From assembly GCA_964644705.1 (NCBI GenBank), contig CAZXYF010000017.1:1-27827 (forward strand): 27,827 nt of DNA, in the 5' to 3' direction. Within the stretch, counting starts at the first letter, position 1. Every line of letters begins with the position of its first letter. Both the position numbers and the translations under genes were made by a program. The notes under the pieces were generated by a model. That model saw nothing but the letters and a program-made list of their open reading frames with translations, did no database searches and was not told the origin of the DNA. The stretch is from CAZXYF01 sp964644705 (lineage in GTDB: Bacteria; Planctomycetota; Brocadiia; SM23-32). Positions 15,921 through 24,817 of this stretch are shown here, in pieces.

Positions 15921-16820
15921 TTACATTAGCTCCAGCAATGAATTTGCATTGGCCTTCGAGGCAAACTTCAAAGTCGCTTGTAGGGCGCTCATGTATCGCT
16001 GATACTCCTTTGACGCCTCGGCCATGTCGGTATCATTTAAATCTGATATGCGCTGATCATTGTCGGTCATCTGGTATTGCAGATTCTGTTCAATGGCTTT
16101 CAATCCGTTAATCTCTGACCCCATTTCGGCCGCACCTACGTTAATCCCCTCATGAGCTCTTTCGAGGTTGTCCATCAAATCCTGGACCTGACTCTGATTA
16201 CCATTGTCGATGGCATCCCGAATCGAAATGAGCGTCTGGAACGTATCCTCCCGGGACTGAAAGAAGTCGCCCCCATTCAAATTCACCCGAACGGTCCTGT
16301 TGGAGGATACTGGAGCCCTGGTCGTTGTGCTTGCCCCCTGATAGTTCACCTGGTTTATCTCACCATCCGGTGTCCGCGTAGCCACAAAAGGCGCCGTTTC
16401 TGACTTCTGACCGGAAAACACATATCGTCCCGCATGTTCCAGATTCGCGTCGGCCACCAATTGCTCCAGGATACCATCTATTTCGGCGGCCATAGCCTTC
16501 ATATCAGATTCACTGTAAGTGCCGGTAGCAGCCTGAGTCGTCACCTCTCGGGCGCGTATCAGCTTCTCACTGGCGCTTTCCAGCGTGGTTGAAGCTCTCG
16601 ACATAACACCTTTTGCGTGATTGAGATTTTCCTTGTATGTTTGCATCGAATTCTTCAGACGCCTGGACCGCAATAGCTCACTGGAACCTTCCACATCATC
16701 GGACATCGTACCGATTCGTTCGCCCGATGTAATCTGTTGGTTAACGGTTTTTAGACCAGCCATGTTTTCGCGGATGGCTTTAAGCGTCTGTCGGTCCATC
16801 ATCTGTCGTGTCACTCTCAT
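15921..16820 (-). CDS. flgL: Flagellar hook-associated protein 3 FlgL
   Basis: A 299-residue protein that joins the FlgK ring to the flagellin filament. It has the flagellin-like N-terminal coiled coil (MRVTRQMMDRQTLKAIRENM, NQQITSGERIGTMSDD), the LEHAGRYVFSGQKSETAPF segment at the start of the central domain, typical of FlgL, and a C-terminal helix pair ending in FASKANANSLLELM. The ATG at 16820 is preferred to GTG 16829 since GAGGTGG lies 6 bases upstream and overlaps the flgK stop. It is the last gene of the operon. No strong terminator follows. Confidence 0.93.
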   Translation of the reverse strand: MRVTRQMMDRQTLKAIRENMAGLKTVNQQITSGERIGTMSDDVEGSSELLRSRRLKNSMQTYKENLNHAKGVMSRASTTLESASEKLIRAREVTTQAATGTYSESDMKAMAAEIDGILEQLVADANLEHAGRYVFSGQKSETAPFVATRTPDGEINQVNYQGASTTTRAPVSSNRTVRVNLNGGDFFQSREDTFQTLISIRDAIDNGNQSQVQDLMDNLERAHEGINVGAAEMGSEINGLKAIEQNLQYQMTDNDQRISDLNDTDMAEASKEYQRYMSALQATLKFASKANANSLLELM

Positions 16821-16830
16821 CGCTACCACC

Positions 16831-19037
16831 TCAGATTACGCGCAAAAGATCACCATATGCCGAATTCAACGATTGGACATATTTTGTCAGTCCCTGATAC
16901 ATCCGCTGACTCTGCATCATTTTCATCATTTCCTCTTCGACGCTCACTCCTGAAATCCCGTCACGGGCATCCTGTAAATCACTGACCACGTTTTCAAGAC
17001 TCGTCAGTTGGGTGTCCTTTGTATTGCGTTCATTGGCCACGTTACTCACAACATTTCGATAGAATCCGTGGAGTGACTGCGAATCAAGAACGTCCTTTTC
17101 CTCCAGCTCCACCATATCGAGCAGTCGTTCATTGTCACCACTTGATTCACTGAGCGACGTTGCCAGTAACCGGGCATCATCATTGAGATCCTCGTTCACA
17201 TGAATTTCCCCGGCCCCCAGGCCATCGAACATGGTGTTGACCCCCAGAGGATCCAGCAACCCCTGCGGGTCCATGCTCTTTCGAGCCGTAAACGTGACAG
17301 TATCCCCATTTAGCACCTCGCCTCCTTTTTCCAGATTAATGGACAGACCGCTATCCAGCTGTATCGCGTCCGATATCAGATGATCCTGCTCTATTGTCCT
17401 CGAGAATGTTTCAGTTGTGCCCCCTCCCGTTCTGGTAACATTCACGCCGATTTCATCGCTCCCCACCGTCCCATCTTTTTGAAATTCAATGTTATAGGTG
17501 TAATCCGCGTTCCCGTCGAAGGCGCCATTGACCGTAACTTCCGGGGTGTCAGCGGCAGGCAGGCTGGATGTGACATCCGGGTTCGGATCGTACTGGGTAG
17601 CAAACCCAAACTCATAGCCATCCTCCGCATTGACCACAAGTCGACCATTGACGCCGCTTGCGTGAATATTGGCCTTTCCTGTGTCTAAACTCAATCCGGA
17701 ATTATCACGGGTAACATNNNNNNNNNNTCCAAATCCCGATCTCCGTCATACGCCCCACTGACTTCGACATCAGGGTGATCAGATTCGGTCCAGGTGCCCG
17801 TCGGATTGGGATCATATTGCGTAGCAAACCCAAATTCATATCCGTCATCAGCATTGATGGAGAGTCGACCGCTTGAGCCACTGGCAGATATTTCACCGAT
17901 GGAACCCAATTTTGAGGCAACCTGATTCACCAGATCTCTTGCCCCCTGCGTCGTATCGATGCCAGTCAATTCATGTTGGGTTATTTCGCCGGTTGCAGTG
18001 TTTTCAACATTCACATATAAGTTCCCATCGGTTGTGCTGGGAACGTTATCGTAGCCCAATTCCTGCAAAGTTGTATTTTCTGTGAACCCGTTACTGGCCT
18101 CAATATGGGTGAAACGGCCCTCCGACCCCAGCCCCGTTGTGTGTAATCGATTGAACGCCCGACGCATTCCATTCGCCAGGTCATCCAGCTGTTGCTGGTA
18201 ATCCGGGAGGAAATGATTTTTCATTTTCATCAATCCTCCCAGTTTCCCATCCTGCACGTTCAGAGGATGCCCCAGCGCCTGAATTTCAACCCGCTGGCCC
18301 TCCTGCTCGCTCGTCACCTCATAGGAGTCCTTCCCCGACACCAGCACAGTCCCTTCCACCGAGATATTCTTATGTCCATTTTCAGTCTCGTGTACATCCA
18401 GATTGACCATTTCCGCCAGATCACTGATCGCTTTGTCTCGTTTATCACGAAGAGTTGATAATTCATTTCCCCCCGCCTCCAGATGGAGAATCTCTTCATT
18501 GTAATCCGCTATTTCCCCGGTGAGCTGATTCACCTGGTCCACGGCGTCGTCAAGTGATGACTTGACGTGGGAGGCCATCGTATCCATCTCATCGTCAATC
18601 TGATTCAAGATATCGGTCGCGGCTTTCGCCCGCTGTATAACCACTCGTCTCTGACTGATATCGGTGGGATCAGATGTCAGGCCTCTCAGACTCTGGAATA
18701 CACCTCCCAGTCGCGAGTCAAATCCAGCTTCACTCGGTTCCTGAAAGTATGTTTCCAGTTTGCCCAACAAATCGCTGGTCTGGGTTAAGCGACTTTCAAT
18801 TTGCTTATTGGCCAGAAGGGCTTTTTCGGTTAGTTTGTCGCGCACCCGTTCAACGCTCTCAACTTCGACCCCCGAACCAACCGTGAGATTGGCCGACTGC
18901 GTTCCGGGAATGGCCTGCAAGGACACGCGTTTCCGGTGGTAACCCGGCGTATTCTGGTTGGCCATGTTTTCACCGGAAACCTCGATAAGGGTCCGCGCAG
19001 CATTCAGCCCACGCGCTGCTCTTCCTAATCCATCCAT
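16831..19037 (-). CDS. flgK: Flagellar hook-associated protein 1 FlgK (interrupted by assembly gap)
   Basis: This protein forms the hook-filament junction next to FlgL. The N-terminus (GLNAARTLIEVSGENMANQNTPGYHRKRV) has the classic rod/hook-family motif, residues 130-200 are coiled coil, and the C-terminus (GISGVSVEEEMMKMMQSQRM, YVQSLNSAYGDLL) is the canonical FlgK end. AGGAGGG precedes the ATG. Ten N at 17718-17727 interrupt the gene. Both sides are open in frames that join only if the true gap is 3n+2 bases, so I treat it as one intact gene and not two. About 730 residues are visible, longer than a typical FlgK. The variable middle carries a duplicated segment on either side of the gap. Confidence 0.9.
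17508..17870 (-). repeat. Duplicated segment in the FlgK variable region
   Basis: Two copies of a segment of about 45 residues lie on either side of the N gap. The upstream copy runs GRLSINADDGYEFGFATQYD then PDVEVSGAYDGDRD; the downstream copy runs GRLVVNAEDGYEFGFATQYD then PEVTVNGAFDGNADY. The DNA has diverged, so the duplication is old and the similarity is protein-level. Confidence 0.8.
17718..17727. other. Assembly gap (10 N)
   Basis: Ten N placed as a scaffold gap inside flgK, beside a duplicated coding segment. The real length is unknown. Ten is not compatible with an open reading frame; 3n+2 would be. Confidence 0.97.
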
Positions 19038-19046
19038 AATACCCTC

Positions 19047-19544
19047 CTAGGCGTGCTGTTGCAGAGCCATACCGTGTTGACGACGAGCAACCTGGCCATC
19101 GCTATCATAGGTTTCCGTATCATCATTCTGCTCGCCAAGAGCAGCCATCAACATCCTCTCTTCCACCTGGCGCACGCGGCTGGCCATCTCTGCCACGTGC
19201 CGGGCTTTATCCTGGACCTGACTGATCACAAACACAAGGCGCTGGCGCAGATCCCTGACAATCATAGCGTCACGCCCCGAGAGATCATCGACCAGACGGC
19301 TCAGAGTATGCTGTTCCAGTTCCATGCCCCGCTGTTTGGCCAGCGCACGACATTGATGGCGTATCCGCCCCATCAATTCCTCTTCCATTTTTTCAAAGGC
19401 TGGAGAATCAGCAACGATGGATTCCAGTTCTTCGACTTTCCGATTCTGGATACACTCGCTCATTTGATCCAGCACGTCGGCACGTCGTTTCAGCATTGTT
19501 ACACCGTCATCCAGCACTTCTATGAGATCCTCAAGCTTGCTCAT
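19047..19544 (-). CDS. flgN: FlgN-family flagellar export chaperone
   Basis: A 165-residue, mostly helical protein placed directly before flgK and flgL, where FlgN, the cytoplasmic export chaperone of these two proteins, belongs. Sequence support is the long helical pattern (KLEDLIEVLDDGVTMLKRRA, then two long amphipathic helices, ending VRQVEERMLMAALG); FlgN proteins are poorly conserved, so context carries much of the call. GGAGGAG lies before the ATG at 19544, which decides the start over an in-frame ATG at 19589. The start overlaps the end of the rod-binding gene by 14 bases, suggesting translational coupling. Confidence 0.72.
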   Translation of the reverse strand: MSKLEDLIEVLDDGVTMLKRRADVLDQMSECIQNRKVEELESIVADSPAFEKMEEELMGRIRHQCRALAKQRGMELEQHTLSRLVDDLSGRDAMIVRDLRQRLVFVISQVQDKARHVAEMASRVRQVEERMLMAALGEQNDDTETYDSDGQVARRQHGMALQQHA

Positions 19545-19917
19545 TGATATCTCCTCCCCTCTCGTCCTGGAGGTTGAGATTCTTTTCAATATAACGTGTG
19601 ATGGGATCGGATGAGGTGTTAGCCATAACGCGGGGCATATAACGACTCACAAGACCTCTCATCCCGCTGCTTATCGCACTGTCATCCTGATCAGGAATCG
19701 TTTCCTGCATAGTTTTGAATAGCATCGAATAAAACACTCCGGCAAACTTTTGAGCTATCTTTTCCTTCTGCTCCGGTTTTACATCCCCGCTTTCCGCCAG
19801 GGACCGCATCTGTTTCGCAAAATCCTCCCTCGACTCAAGCTGCATTTTCTGAGCGGTAGCCCTGCCCGGCATATTTTTCATCATCCGCGTTATGTCACAT
19901 GATTTTGAGTTCTGCAT
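19531..19917 (-). CDS. flgJ: Rod-binding protein, FlgJ N-terminal domain type
   Basis: A 128-residue protein with the FlgJ rod-binding domain: KIAQKFAGVFYSMLFKTMQE, SGMRGLVSRYMPRVMA and DPITRYIEKNL. It helps cap or assemble the rod in the periplasm. The C-terminal peptidoglycan hydrolase domain of enterobacterial FlgJ is absent, as is usual outside gammaproteobacteria, so a separate enzyme must open the wall. AGGAG lies 6 bases before the ATG at 19917. The start lies 23 bases inside flgI and the end overlaps flgN by 14 bases. Confidence 0.85.
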   Translation of the reverse strand: MQNSKSCDITRMMKNMPGRATAQKMQLESREDFAKQMRSLAESGDVKPEQKEKIAQKFAGVFYSMLFKTMQETIPDQDDSAISSGMRGLVSRYMPRVMANTSSDPITRYIEKNLNLQDERGGDINEQA

Positions 19918-21037
19918 GAAGCGCTCCTGCCTGGCTGAGTGCCTGGAAAATAGAGATAATGTCGCGCGGACCAACGCCCAACGCGTTCAACGCCTGTGCC
20001 ACGTCACTGACGGTCGGACTGTTATCGAGCACGGCGAGCCCACCCTCGGTGGCGGATTGCTCCGTCACTTCAATGTCCGATCGTGGCACCTCCCTGGTTT
20101 CTCCCGTCTCGGAAAACGGCTGAGGCTGGGACACCTGGGGACGCTCCCGGGTGATCACCGTCAAATTCCCGTGCGATATGGCCACCTTGGACAGGCTGAC
20201 GTTGCTCCCGGCCACCACCGTGCCCGTGCGTTCATTGATAATCACCACGGCGGCCTGTCCGGGCGTCAGCTTGAGACGTTGTATGCGAGCAATCTTGGTC
20301 ATCAGGTTCCGTTCCGTACCATTCACGTCGATGCGAACCCCGACAGTGGCGGGATCAACGACCCGCGCCCGGGCTTCGCTTTTCTCACTTATCACTTTCG
20401 CCATACGACTGGCGGTCACAAAATCCGGATCTTTCAGACAGAACACAATTGAGCCATCCTGCAAAAAGTCGGTTTTAACCTCTTTTTCAACCACCGCACC
20501 GTTTGGGATACGCCCCACCGTCGTATGACCCTGACTCACGCTGGCGGCCTCCGCGCTGAATGAGAATCCGGACACCGATATCGATCCCTGGGCCACAGCA
20601 TACACCTGTCCGTCCGCTCCTTTCAGAGGCGTCATCAGAAGAGTACCCCCGCGCAGACTGGTGCTCTGGTCAAACGAACTTACCGTCACATCCATTTTGG
20701 TGCCTTTCCGGGCAAACGGTTCCAGCTCCGCCGTCACCATCACGGCCGACACGTTGTCGCCGTCGATCTCTTCCAAGTTCCGCCCCACGCGCAATCTTTC
20801 CAGCATGTTGCCTGTGACCTGATTGGTGAAATCAGAACCATCGCCCGTGCCGTCAAGACCCACAACCAGCCCAAAACCATAGAGCGGATTGGATCGGATG
20901 CCCTTCACGCTCGAAATGTCTTTGATACGGGCTCCACGAGTCACCACCGCCAGGGAAAGCATCGCTCCCACCAATGCCAGGAGCAAGCATCCTCGCGTAA
21001 ACCTTCGTTTCGTGTCCTGATATCTGGTGTTATGCAT
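19895..21037 (-). CDS. flgI: Flagellar P-ring protein FlgI
   Basis: A 380-residue periplasmic protein that forms the ring around the rod in the peptidoglycan layer. A signal peptide (GCLLLALVGAMLSLAVVTRG) is followed by ARIKDISSVKGIRSNPLYGFGLVVGL, the hallmark of FlgI. GGTLLMTPLKGADGQVYAVA, NERTGTVVAGSNV and the C-terminal DVAQALNALGVGPRDIISIFQA are equally typical. The ATG at 21037 is chosen for GGAG 6 bases upstream; ATG 21049 is an alternative. It starts 22 bases after the flgH stop. Confidence 0.97.
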   Translation of the reverse strand: MHNTRYQDTKRRFTRGCLLLALVGAMLSLAVVTRGARIKDISSVKGIRSNPLYGFGLVVGLDGTGDGSDFTNQVTGNMLERLRVGRNLEEIDGDNVSAVMVTAELEPFARKGTKMDVTVSSFDQSTSLRGGTLLMTPLKGADGQVYAVAQGSISVSGFSFSAEAASVSQGHTTVGRIPNGAVVEKEVKTDFLQDGSIVFCLKDPDFVTASRMAKVISEKSEARARVVDPATVGVRIDVNGTERNLMTKIARIQRLKLTPGQAAVVIINERTGTVVAGSNVSLSKVAISHGNLTVITRERPQVSQPQPFSETGETREVPRSDIEVTEQSATEGGLAVLDNSPTVSDVAQALNALGVGPRDIISIFQALSQAGALHAELKIM

Positions 21038-21059
21038 GTATATCTCCATATTCAACGGA

Positions 21060-21707
21060 TTAAAACGGCCATAGAACGTTGACAATCTGGTTGAACCATC
21101 CAAGCCTCATAAATCCGTCCGATGTCCCGTCTGTCTCGTAAAACAATCGGGCCTTGGCCACGTCCTTGAAACTGATAGCGTTTTCCCCACTCACATCCTC
21201 CGGACGAATCACACCTGTAAGGACCGTGCACACCTCTTCTCCTTCAACATCCCGTTCCTTTTTGCCGGCAATTACCATGTTCCCGTTGGGAAGCTTATCC
21301 ACAACCGTCACCGACACCGTATCATTGAATTTCCGCGACCCCGTGTACTCATTATGGCCACTGAACGCCCGCTCGCTATGCTCCGACAGCTGAAGTGCTT
21401 CAAAGAGTTTCTTACCACCGTAGGTCCCGGTCGCCGACGCACCATGGTTCGAGGATTTGTTCATACTTCGATCGCCCTCATGGTTGAATGAGCTGTTGTC
21501 AATCACGACTACTCGAAGTATATCGCCGACCTTGAGCGCCAGCTGATCACTGAACAGGTGGGCCCCTCGACGGCTCCTGTTATCCCAGATGGAACCGGCG
21601 TTCACCACACGGGCCGAAAAAACCATCGCAAAAGCACTAACAAGGGCTATAAACAGCACGAGGCCACACATGCCGAATTTACCTGTCATGTTTTTCGCAT
21701 TGTTCAT
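21060..21707 (-). CDS. flgH: Flagellar L-ring protein FlgH
   Basis: A 215-residue protein forming the outer-membrane ring. A hydrophobic signal (CGLVLFIALVSAFAMVFSA) leads to NAGSIWDNRSRRGAHLFSD, then LKVGDILRVVVIDNSS, VTVVDKLPNGNMVIAGKK, VLTGVIRPEDVSGENAISF and the terminal WFNQIVNVLWPF, all typical of FlgH. FlgH is usually a lipoprotein. Here the cleavage region (SARVVNAGS) has no lipobox cysteine, so it looks like a signal peptidase I substrate. AGGAG precedes the ATG. It starts 13 bases after the flgA stop. Confidence 0.95.
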   Translation of the reverse strand: MNNAKNMTGKFGMCGLVLFIALVSAFAMVFSARVVNAGSIWDNRSRRGAHLFSDQLALKVGDILRVVVIDNSSFNHEGDRSMNKSSNHGASATGTYGGKKLFEALQLSEHSERAFSGHNEYTGSRKFNDTVSVTVVDKLPNGNMVIAGKKERDVEGEEVCTVLTGVIRPEDVSGENAISFKDVAKARLFYETDGTSDGFMRLGWFNQIVNVLWPF

Positions 21708-21720
21708 TTTTCGCTCCTGA

Positions 21721-22710
21721 CTACATTTTCACGCGAATTTGTCCGTCGCCGATCACCTGACCGCTGACTTTTCGGCCGGTTTTCCGATTAATCGCTTTCA
21801 CCCAGTCGCCTTTCCGCCCCTGTTCAAGCGCTTTGCCCCGCACGACAACCCTCAAATTTTTTGTGTCCACCACCAGATTCACCAGCTGCTGGGGCTCCAC
21901 GCATACGGGTTGCTCCTTCTCCTTCAACATGTTGTGGGTAATGACCTGGCCCGGTGAAACCGAGCGGTTCACGATCTTGTCTGCAAGTTTTTCCCCCTTC
22001 ACGACACAGTCGCCGCGGATTGCGCCGAGATCACGGCGTTTCCAAACGATCGCTTCCCGGGACACCGGACTGGACACGGGGATAGAGCGCTTCGCCACAG
22101 CTACCGGCCGATAAAGCCTCACACGGAAGATGACGGGCTCCTCCTCGACCCTCTTCCCGTTCTGAACCACTCCCACCTTAATCCGGGTGCGCCCGACCAA
22201 CGACCCGTTCTGATTGCACGATGGACGCAACTCGTGGGATGCATCGGTGTCCACTAACTGCATTGCGTGGACATCATTCAACACTTCTACAGTTACATTG
22301 TCGGAGGCCTCGGGGAGTTGATTCAGCAAACACTTCCGGGCCACCTCCACAATTTTCGCCGCGGAGATTTGCTGCGTCCTTCGGCGGACCAGACACACGT
22401 CGGCTCCGCCAATCTTGAATGGAATCCGGTTGTAACCGGCGGCAACCATACGGAGCTCGATAAGCTCCGGCCCCACCTTGCGCACGCGACCGGCCCACGG
22501 GGCATTGCCCAAGGGCAGCTGTCCAAGGCCACCTGGCAACTGATCGGCGTTTTTCACCACCTGCCCCAACCGTATTTGATCCGTGGTAATGGTGCCCTGC
22601 TTTTTCAACAGGATGGTTTCGATATTCTGCTCGGCAACTGCCGAACCGGTAAATACCGCAGCCGAAACAAATAAGGCAAAAAGTATTGAATGTTTTCGTA
22701 TAGCTTCCAT
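21721..22710 (-). CDS. flgA: Flagellar P-ring chaperone FlgA
   Basis: A 329-residue periplasmic chaperone for P-ring assembly. A signal peptide (ILFALFVSAAVFTGSAVA) is followed by a long N-terminal region and a C-terminal SAF-type domain with PVSREAIVWKRRDLG, VNRSVSPGQVITHNML, and the closing VRGKALEQGRKGDWVKAINRKTGRKVSGQV, which is the FlgA signature. It is longer than the E. coli protein (about 220), with an extra N-terminal part. GAGGT precedes the ATG, which lies 3 bases after the flgG stop. Confidence 0.93.
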   Translation of the reverse strand: MEAIRKHSILFALFVSAAVFTGSAVAEQNIETILLKKQGTITTDQIRLGQVVKNADQLPGGLGQLPLGNAPWAGRVRKVGPELIELRMVAAGYNRIPFKIGGADVCLVRRRTQQISAAKIVEVARKCLLNQLPEASDNVTVEVLNDVHAMQLVDTDASHELRPSCNQNGSLVGRTRIKVGVVQNGKRVEEEPVIFRVRLYRPVAVAKRSIPVSSPVSREAIVWKRRDLGAIRGDCVVKGEKLADKIVNRSVSPGQVITHNMLKEKEQPVCVEPQQLVNLVVDTKNLRVVVRGKALEQGRKGDWVKAINRKTGRKVSGQVIGDGQIRVKM

Positions 22711-22713
22711 AGT

Positions 22714-23496
22714 TTACCTCATCAGTTGGTTCGTGGATTGCAGGACCCGATCCCCTGCCTTCACAACTTTTGAGTTCAACTCGTATGTGCGCTGTGCACC
22801 GATCAGATCCACCAGTTCATTCACCACATCGACGTTCGATTCCTCGAGGTATCCCTGCTGAATTTCACCCAGCCCATTCAGCCCCGGGGTGCCCACTTCC
22901 GGCGCGCCCGATGCTTCGGTCTCGGCATACAGGGTGCCGCCCTTGCTACTCAAACCCGCGGCATTCACGAAACTGGCCAGCTGAATATTCCCGACCTGAC
23001 TCTGTGAGTTGTCCGCATTGACGGCCGTCACCGTGCCGTCACTGCCGATCTCCACTGCCACAGCGGTGTCAGGGATAGATATGGAGGGGGAGAGCTGGTA
23101 TCCTTTGGAATTCACAATTTGCCCCTCTCCATTCACCCGAAAATTACCAGCACGAGTATAGTAGGTCTGCCCATCGGGCCCCTCCACCTGGAAAAACCCG
23201 GATCCCGAAATGGCCATGTCCAGGTCTCCGCCCGTCTGTTTAACCGAGCCCTGCGTGAATATTTTCAGGGTCGATACCGTCTCAACACCGCTGCCCACTT
23301 CCAATCCCGTCGGCATCTGCGTCTCCTGGGTCGCCGCGCCACCGGGTTCTTTCCGGGCCTCATACATAAGATCCGCAAAATCAACCTGGGACTCTTTGAA
23401 GCCCGTTGTGTTCGAGTTGGCCAGATTATTGGCCACCGTATCGATTCGCGTCACCTGCGCATCCATGCCCGTTGCTGCGGTGTTCATTGCCTTCAT
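22714..23496 (-). CDS. flgG: Flagellar distal rod protein FlgG
   Basis: A 260-residue protein forming the distal rod. It has the rod/hook N-terminal motif (VANNLANSNTTGFKESQVDF), GDLDMAISGSGFFQVEGPDG, YTRAGNFRVNGEGQIV, and the C-terminal GYLEESNVDVVNELVDLIGAQRTYE motif of FlgG. The length is normal. GAGGAAA precedes the ATG. It follows flgF by 13 bases. Confidence 0.97.
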   Translation of the reverse strand: MKAMNTAATGMDAQVTRIDTVANNLANSNTTGFKESQVDFADLMYEARKEPGGAATQETQMPTGLEVGSGVETVSTLKIFTQGSVKQTGGDLDMAISGSGFFQVEGPDGQTYYTRAGNFRVNGEGQIVNSKGYQLSPSISIPDTAVAVEIGSDGTVTAVNADNSQSQVGNIQLASFVNAAGLSSKGGTLYAETEASGAPEVGTPGLNGLGEIQQGYLEESNVDVVNELVDLIGAQRTYELNSKVVKAGDRVLQSTNQLMR

Positions 23497-23509
23497 ATTG
23501 ATTTCCTCT

Positions 23510-24247
23510 CTATGCTATTCGGTCAATCAGCGAACTTTTAATGTCCCCAAGACGCTTCGTAATACGCATTGAGTTTTCATACGCTCGCGATGTTGATATC
23601 AGCCGGACCAACTCATTCATCGGTTTCACATTCGACTTTTCAATCATGCCCTGCAGTATGGAATTGGACTGCGTCACCTCCGGTTCTCTGTTACCGGCGG
23701 CATACAGGGTACCACCATCGGGTTCAAGGGCGCCCGGGTCATTGAAACTGTAAACTGGTATGTTCCCTATATTCTCTCCGTCGGCCAGAATCTCCCCCGT
23801 CGAACGAACGGTAACCTCTTGAGCATCCGGTGGGATCCGAAACTCGCCCTGCTGCGAGGCCAGCGGATGACCGGCGGGATTGACAATTGTACCATCGGAA
23901 TTGACTCGAAAACGGCCATGACGGGTGTAACGCAGTCCCGAAGGGGTGCGCACGGCAAAAAAACCGTTCGGCTCCTCAAGAGCCAGGTCCAGCTGGCGAC
24001 CCGTGTGCGTCATTTCGCCCGTTTGAACATCGAGACGACGTATGTGGCGGGGCAGACCATATTCGACCTCCTTTGGATTCGCTTCGCCCTGCCCACCCGA
24101 CTCAGTTGATTCAGCCTGCACCTGGTAGGTGCTCATCAACCGCTTAAAACCCGGGGTATCGGCGTTCGACAGATTGTGCGCAATGTCGTTCATCTCCGTA
24201 CGGGCCGAATTCATCCGGCGCACCAATTGTTGGGAGATCGTTGCCAT
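23510..24247 (-). CDS. flgF: Flagellar proximal rod protein FlgF
   Basis: A 245-residue rod protein, first gene of the operon. The N-terminal motif is IAHNLSNADTPGFKRL; QLDLALEEPNGFFAVRTPSG, YTRHGRFRVNSDGTIV and a C-terminal KSNVKPMNELVRLISTSRAYE follow. It is a paralogue of flgG; first position in a flgF-flgG pair and a more divergent sequence support FlgF. AAAGGAAAA precedes the ATG. A sigma54-type promoter candidate lies about 50 bases upstream. Confidence 0.9.
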   Translation of the reverse strand: MATISQQLVRRMNSARTEMNDIAHNLSNADTPGFKRLMSTYQVQAESTESGGQGEANPKEVEYGLPRHIRRLDVQTGEMTHTGRQLDLALEEPNGFFAVRTPSGLRYTRHGRFRVNSDGTIVNPAGHPLASQQGEFRIPPDAQEVTVRSTGEILADGENIGNIPVYSFNDPGALEPDGGTLYAAGNREPEVTQSNSILQGMIEKSNVKPMNELVRLISTSRAYENSMRITKRLGDIKSSLIDRIA

Positions 24248-24298
24248 TGTGCTTTTCCTTTCAGCTCAAAACCGCCATCGCTAATCGACAAGGATAAG

Positions 24299-24314
24299 TG
24301 CAAATGCCATACCA
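24299..24314 (-). promoter_or_regulatory. Sigma54-type (-24/-12) promoter candidate for the flg operon
   Basis: The minus strand reads TGGTATGGCATTTGCA. Against TGGCAC-N5-TTGCW it keeps the essential GG and GC at exact spacing and matches 9 of 11 fixed positions. The predicted start of transcription is about 40 bases before the flgF ATG. Confidence 0.6.
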
Positions 24315-24463
24315 GCCTTCTCCCCGCCTATATCGCCCCGCATATCCAGTCACTATCCCCCCTCTGCATACCTGTTCGAAATTCTTGCACGGCGGCCTGA
24401 AAACTCTTCCGGGGGGGCATCACCCAGGACCATCCGGGCATCCAGCCCTGTGGGATTATTTCA

Positions 24464-24491
24464 GGGCCAATGGGCCGCCAGTTATTGGCCC
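24464..24491. other. Perfect 8-bp inverted repeat
   Basis: GGGCCAAT at 24464 and ATTGGCCC at 24484 could form a stem with a 12-base loop. No T run follows on either strand, so it is not a classic terminator. It lies upstream of the flg promoter candidate and could be a protein-binding site. The surrounding 24315-24569 shows no convincing gene. Confidence 0.4.
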
Positions 24492-24569
24492 GAACAGCAG
24501 CGGTCCGCAGGAGCACGGAGGGAGGTTTGCTGTATGGGTAAGTGGCAATGATGTTGAGGGCTGAACGCC

Positions 24570-24817
24570 AGGCCTGTCCAAAATAGCGCCTCGAGGCGCA
24601 TGGTTCTGTCTTGACCATCGTCTTTACCCCATCTGCCGTTGTTTTTTGGCGGTCTCAGCATCGATAGAAAGGCAGACGAAGGCAAAGACAAAGATAAAGA
24701 GGTTAGATCCACCGCCTCGACATATGGGGAGCGGTTTGCGAGATGAACCGCATTTCGGGCTCAACACCACCCCTGACCCCGTCAAAAAGTCCATTTGTGA
24801 ACGTTTTGGACAGCACT
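24570..24817. mobile_element. MITE-like element, copy 2
   Basis: A 248-bp element alignable end to end with 4129-4381. Terminal inverted repeats are AGGCCTGTCCAAAA (24570-24583) and, as reverse complement, AGTGCTGTCCAAAA (24804-24817). The internal hairpin arms (GTCTTTACCCCATCTGCC and GGCAGACGAAGGCAAAGAC) are kept. A minus-strand frame again encodes FVFAFVCLSID. The element sits between genes, upstream of the flg operon, with no obvious target duplication. Confidence 0.8.

Noticed and set aside
16831..19037. Two separate flgK genes or a frameshifted pseudogene
   Set aside because: The break coincides with ten N. Both sides are open up to the gap and carry the N-terminal and C-terminal FlgK motifs once each.
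24328..24618. Minus-strand ORF containing ANNWRPIGPEIIPQG
   Set aside because: It starts inside the element, has no ribosome site, runs over the sigma54 promoter region upstream of flgF, and matches no family I know.
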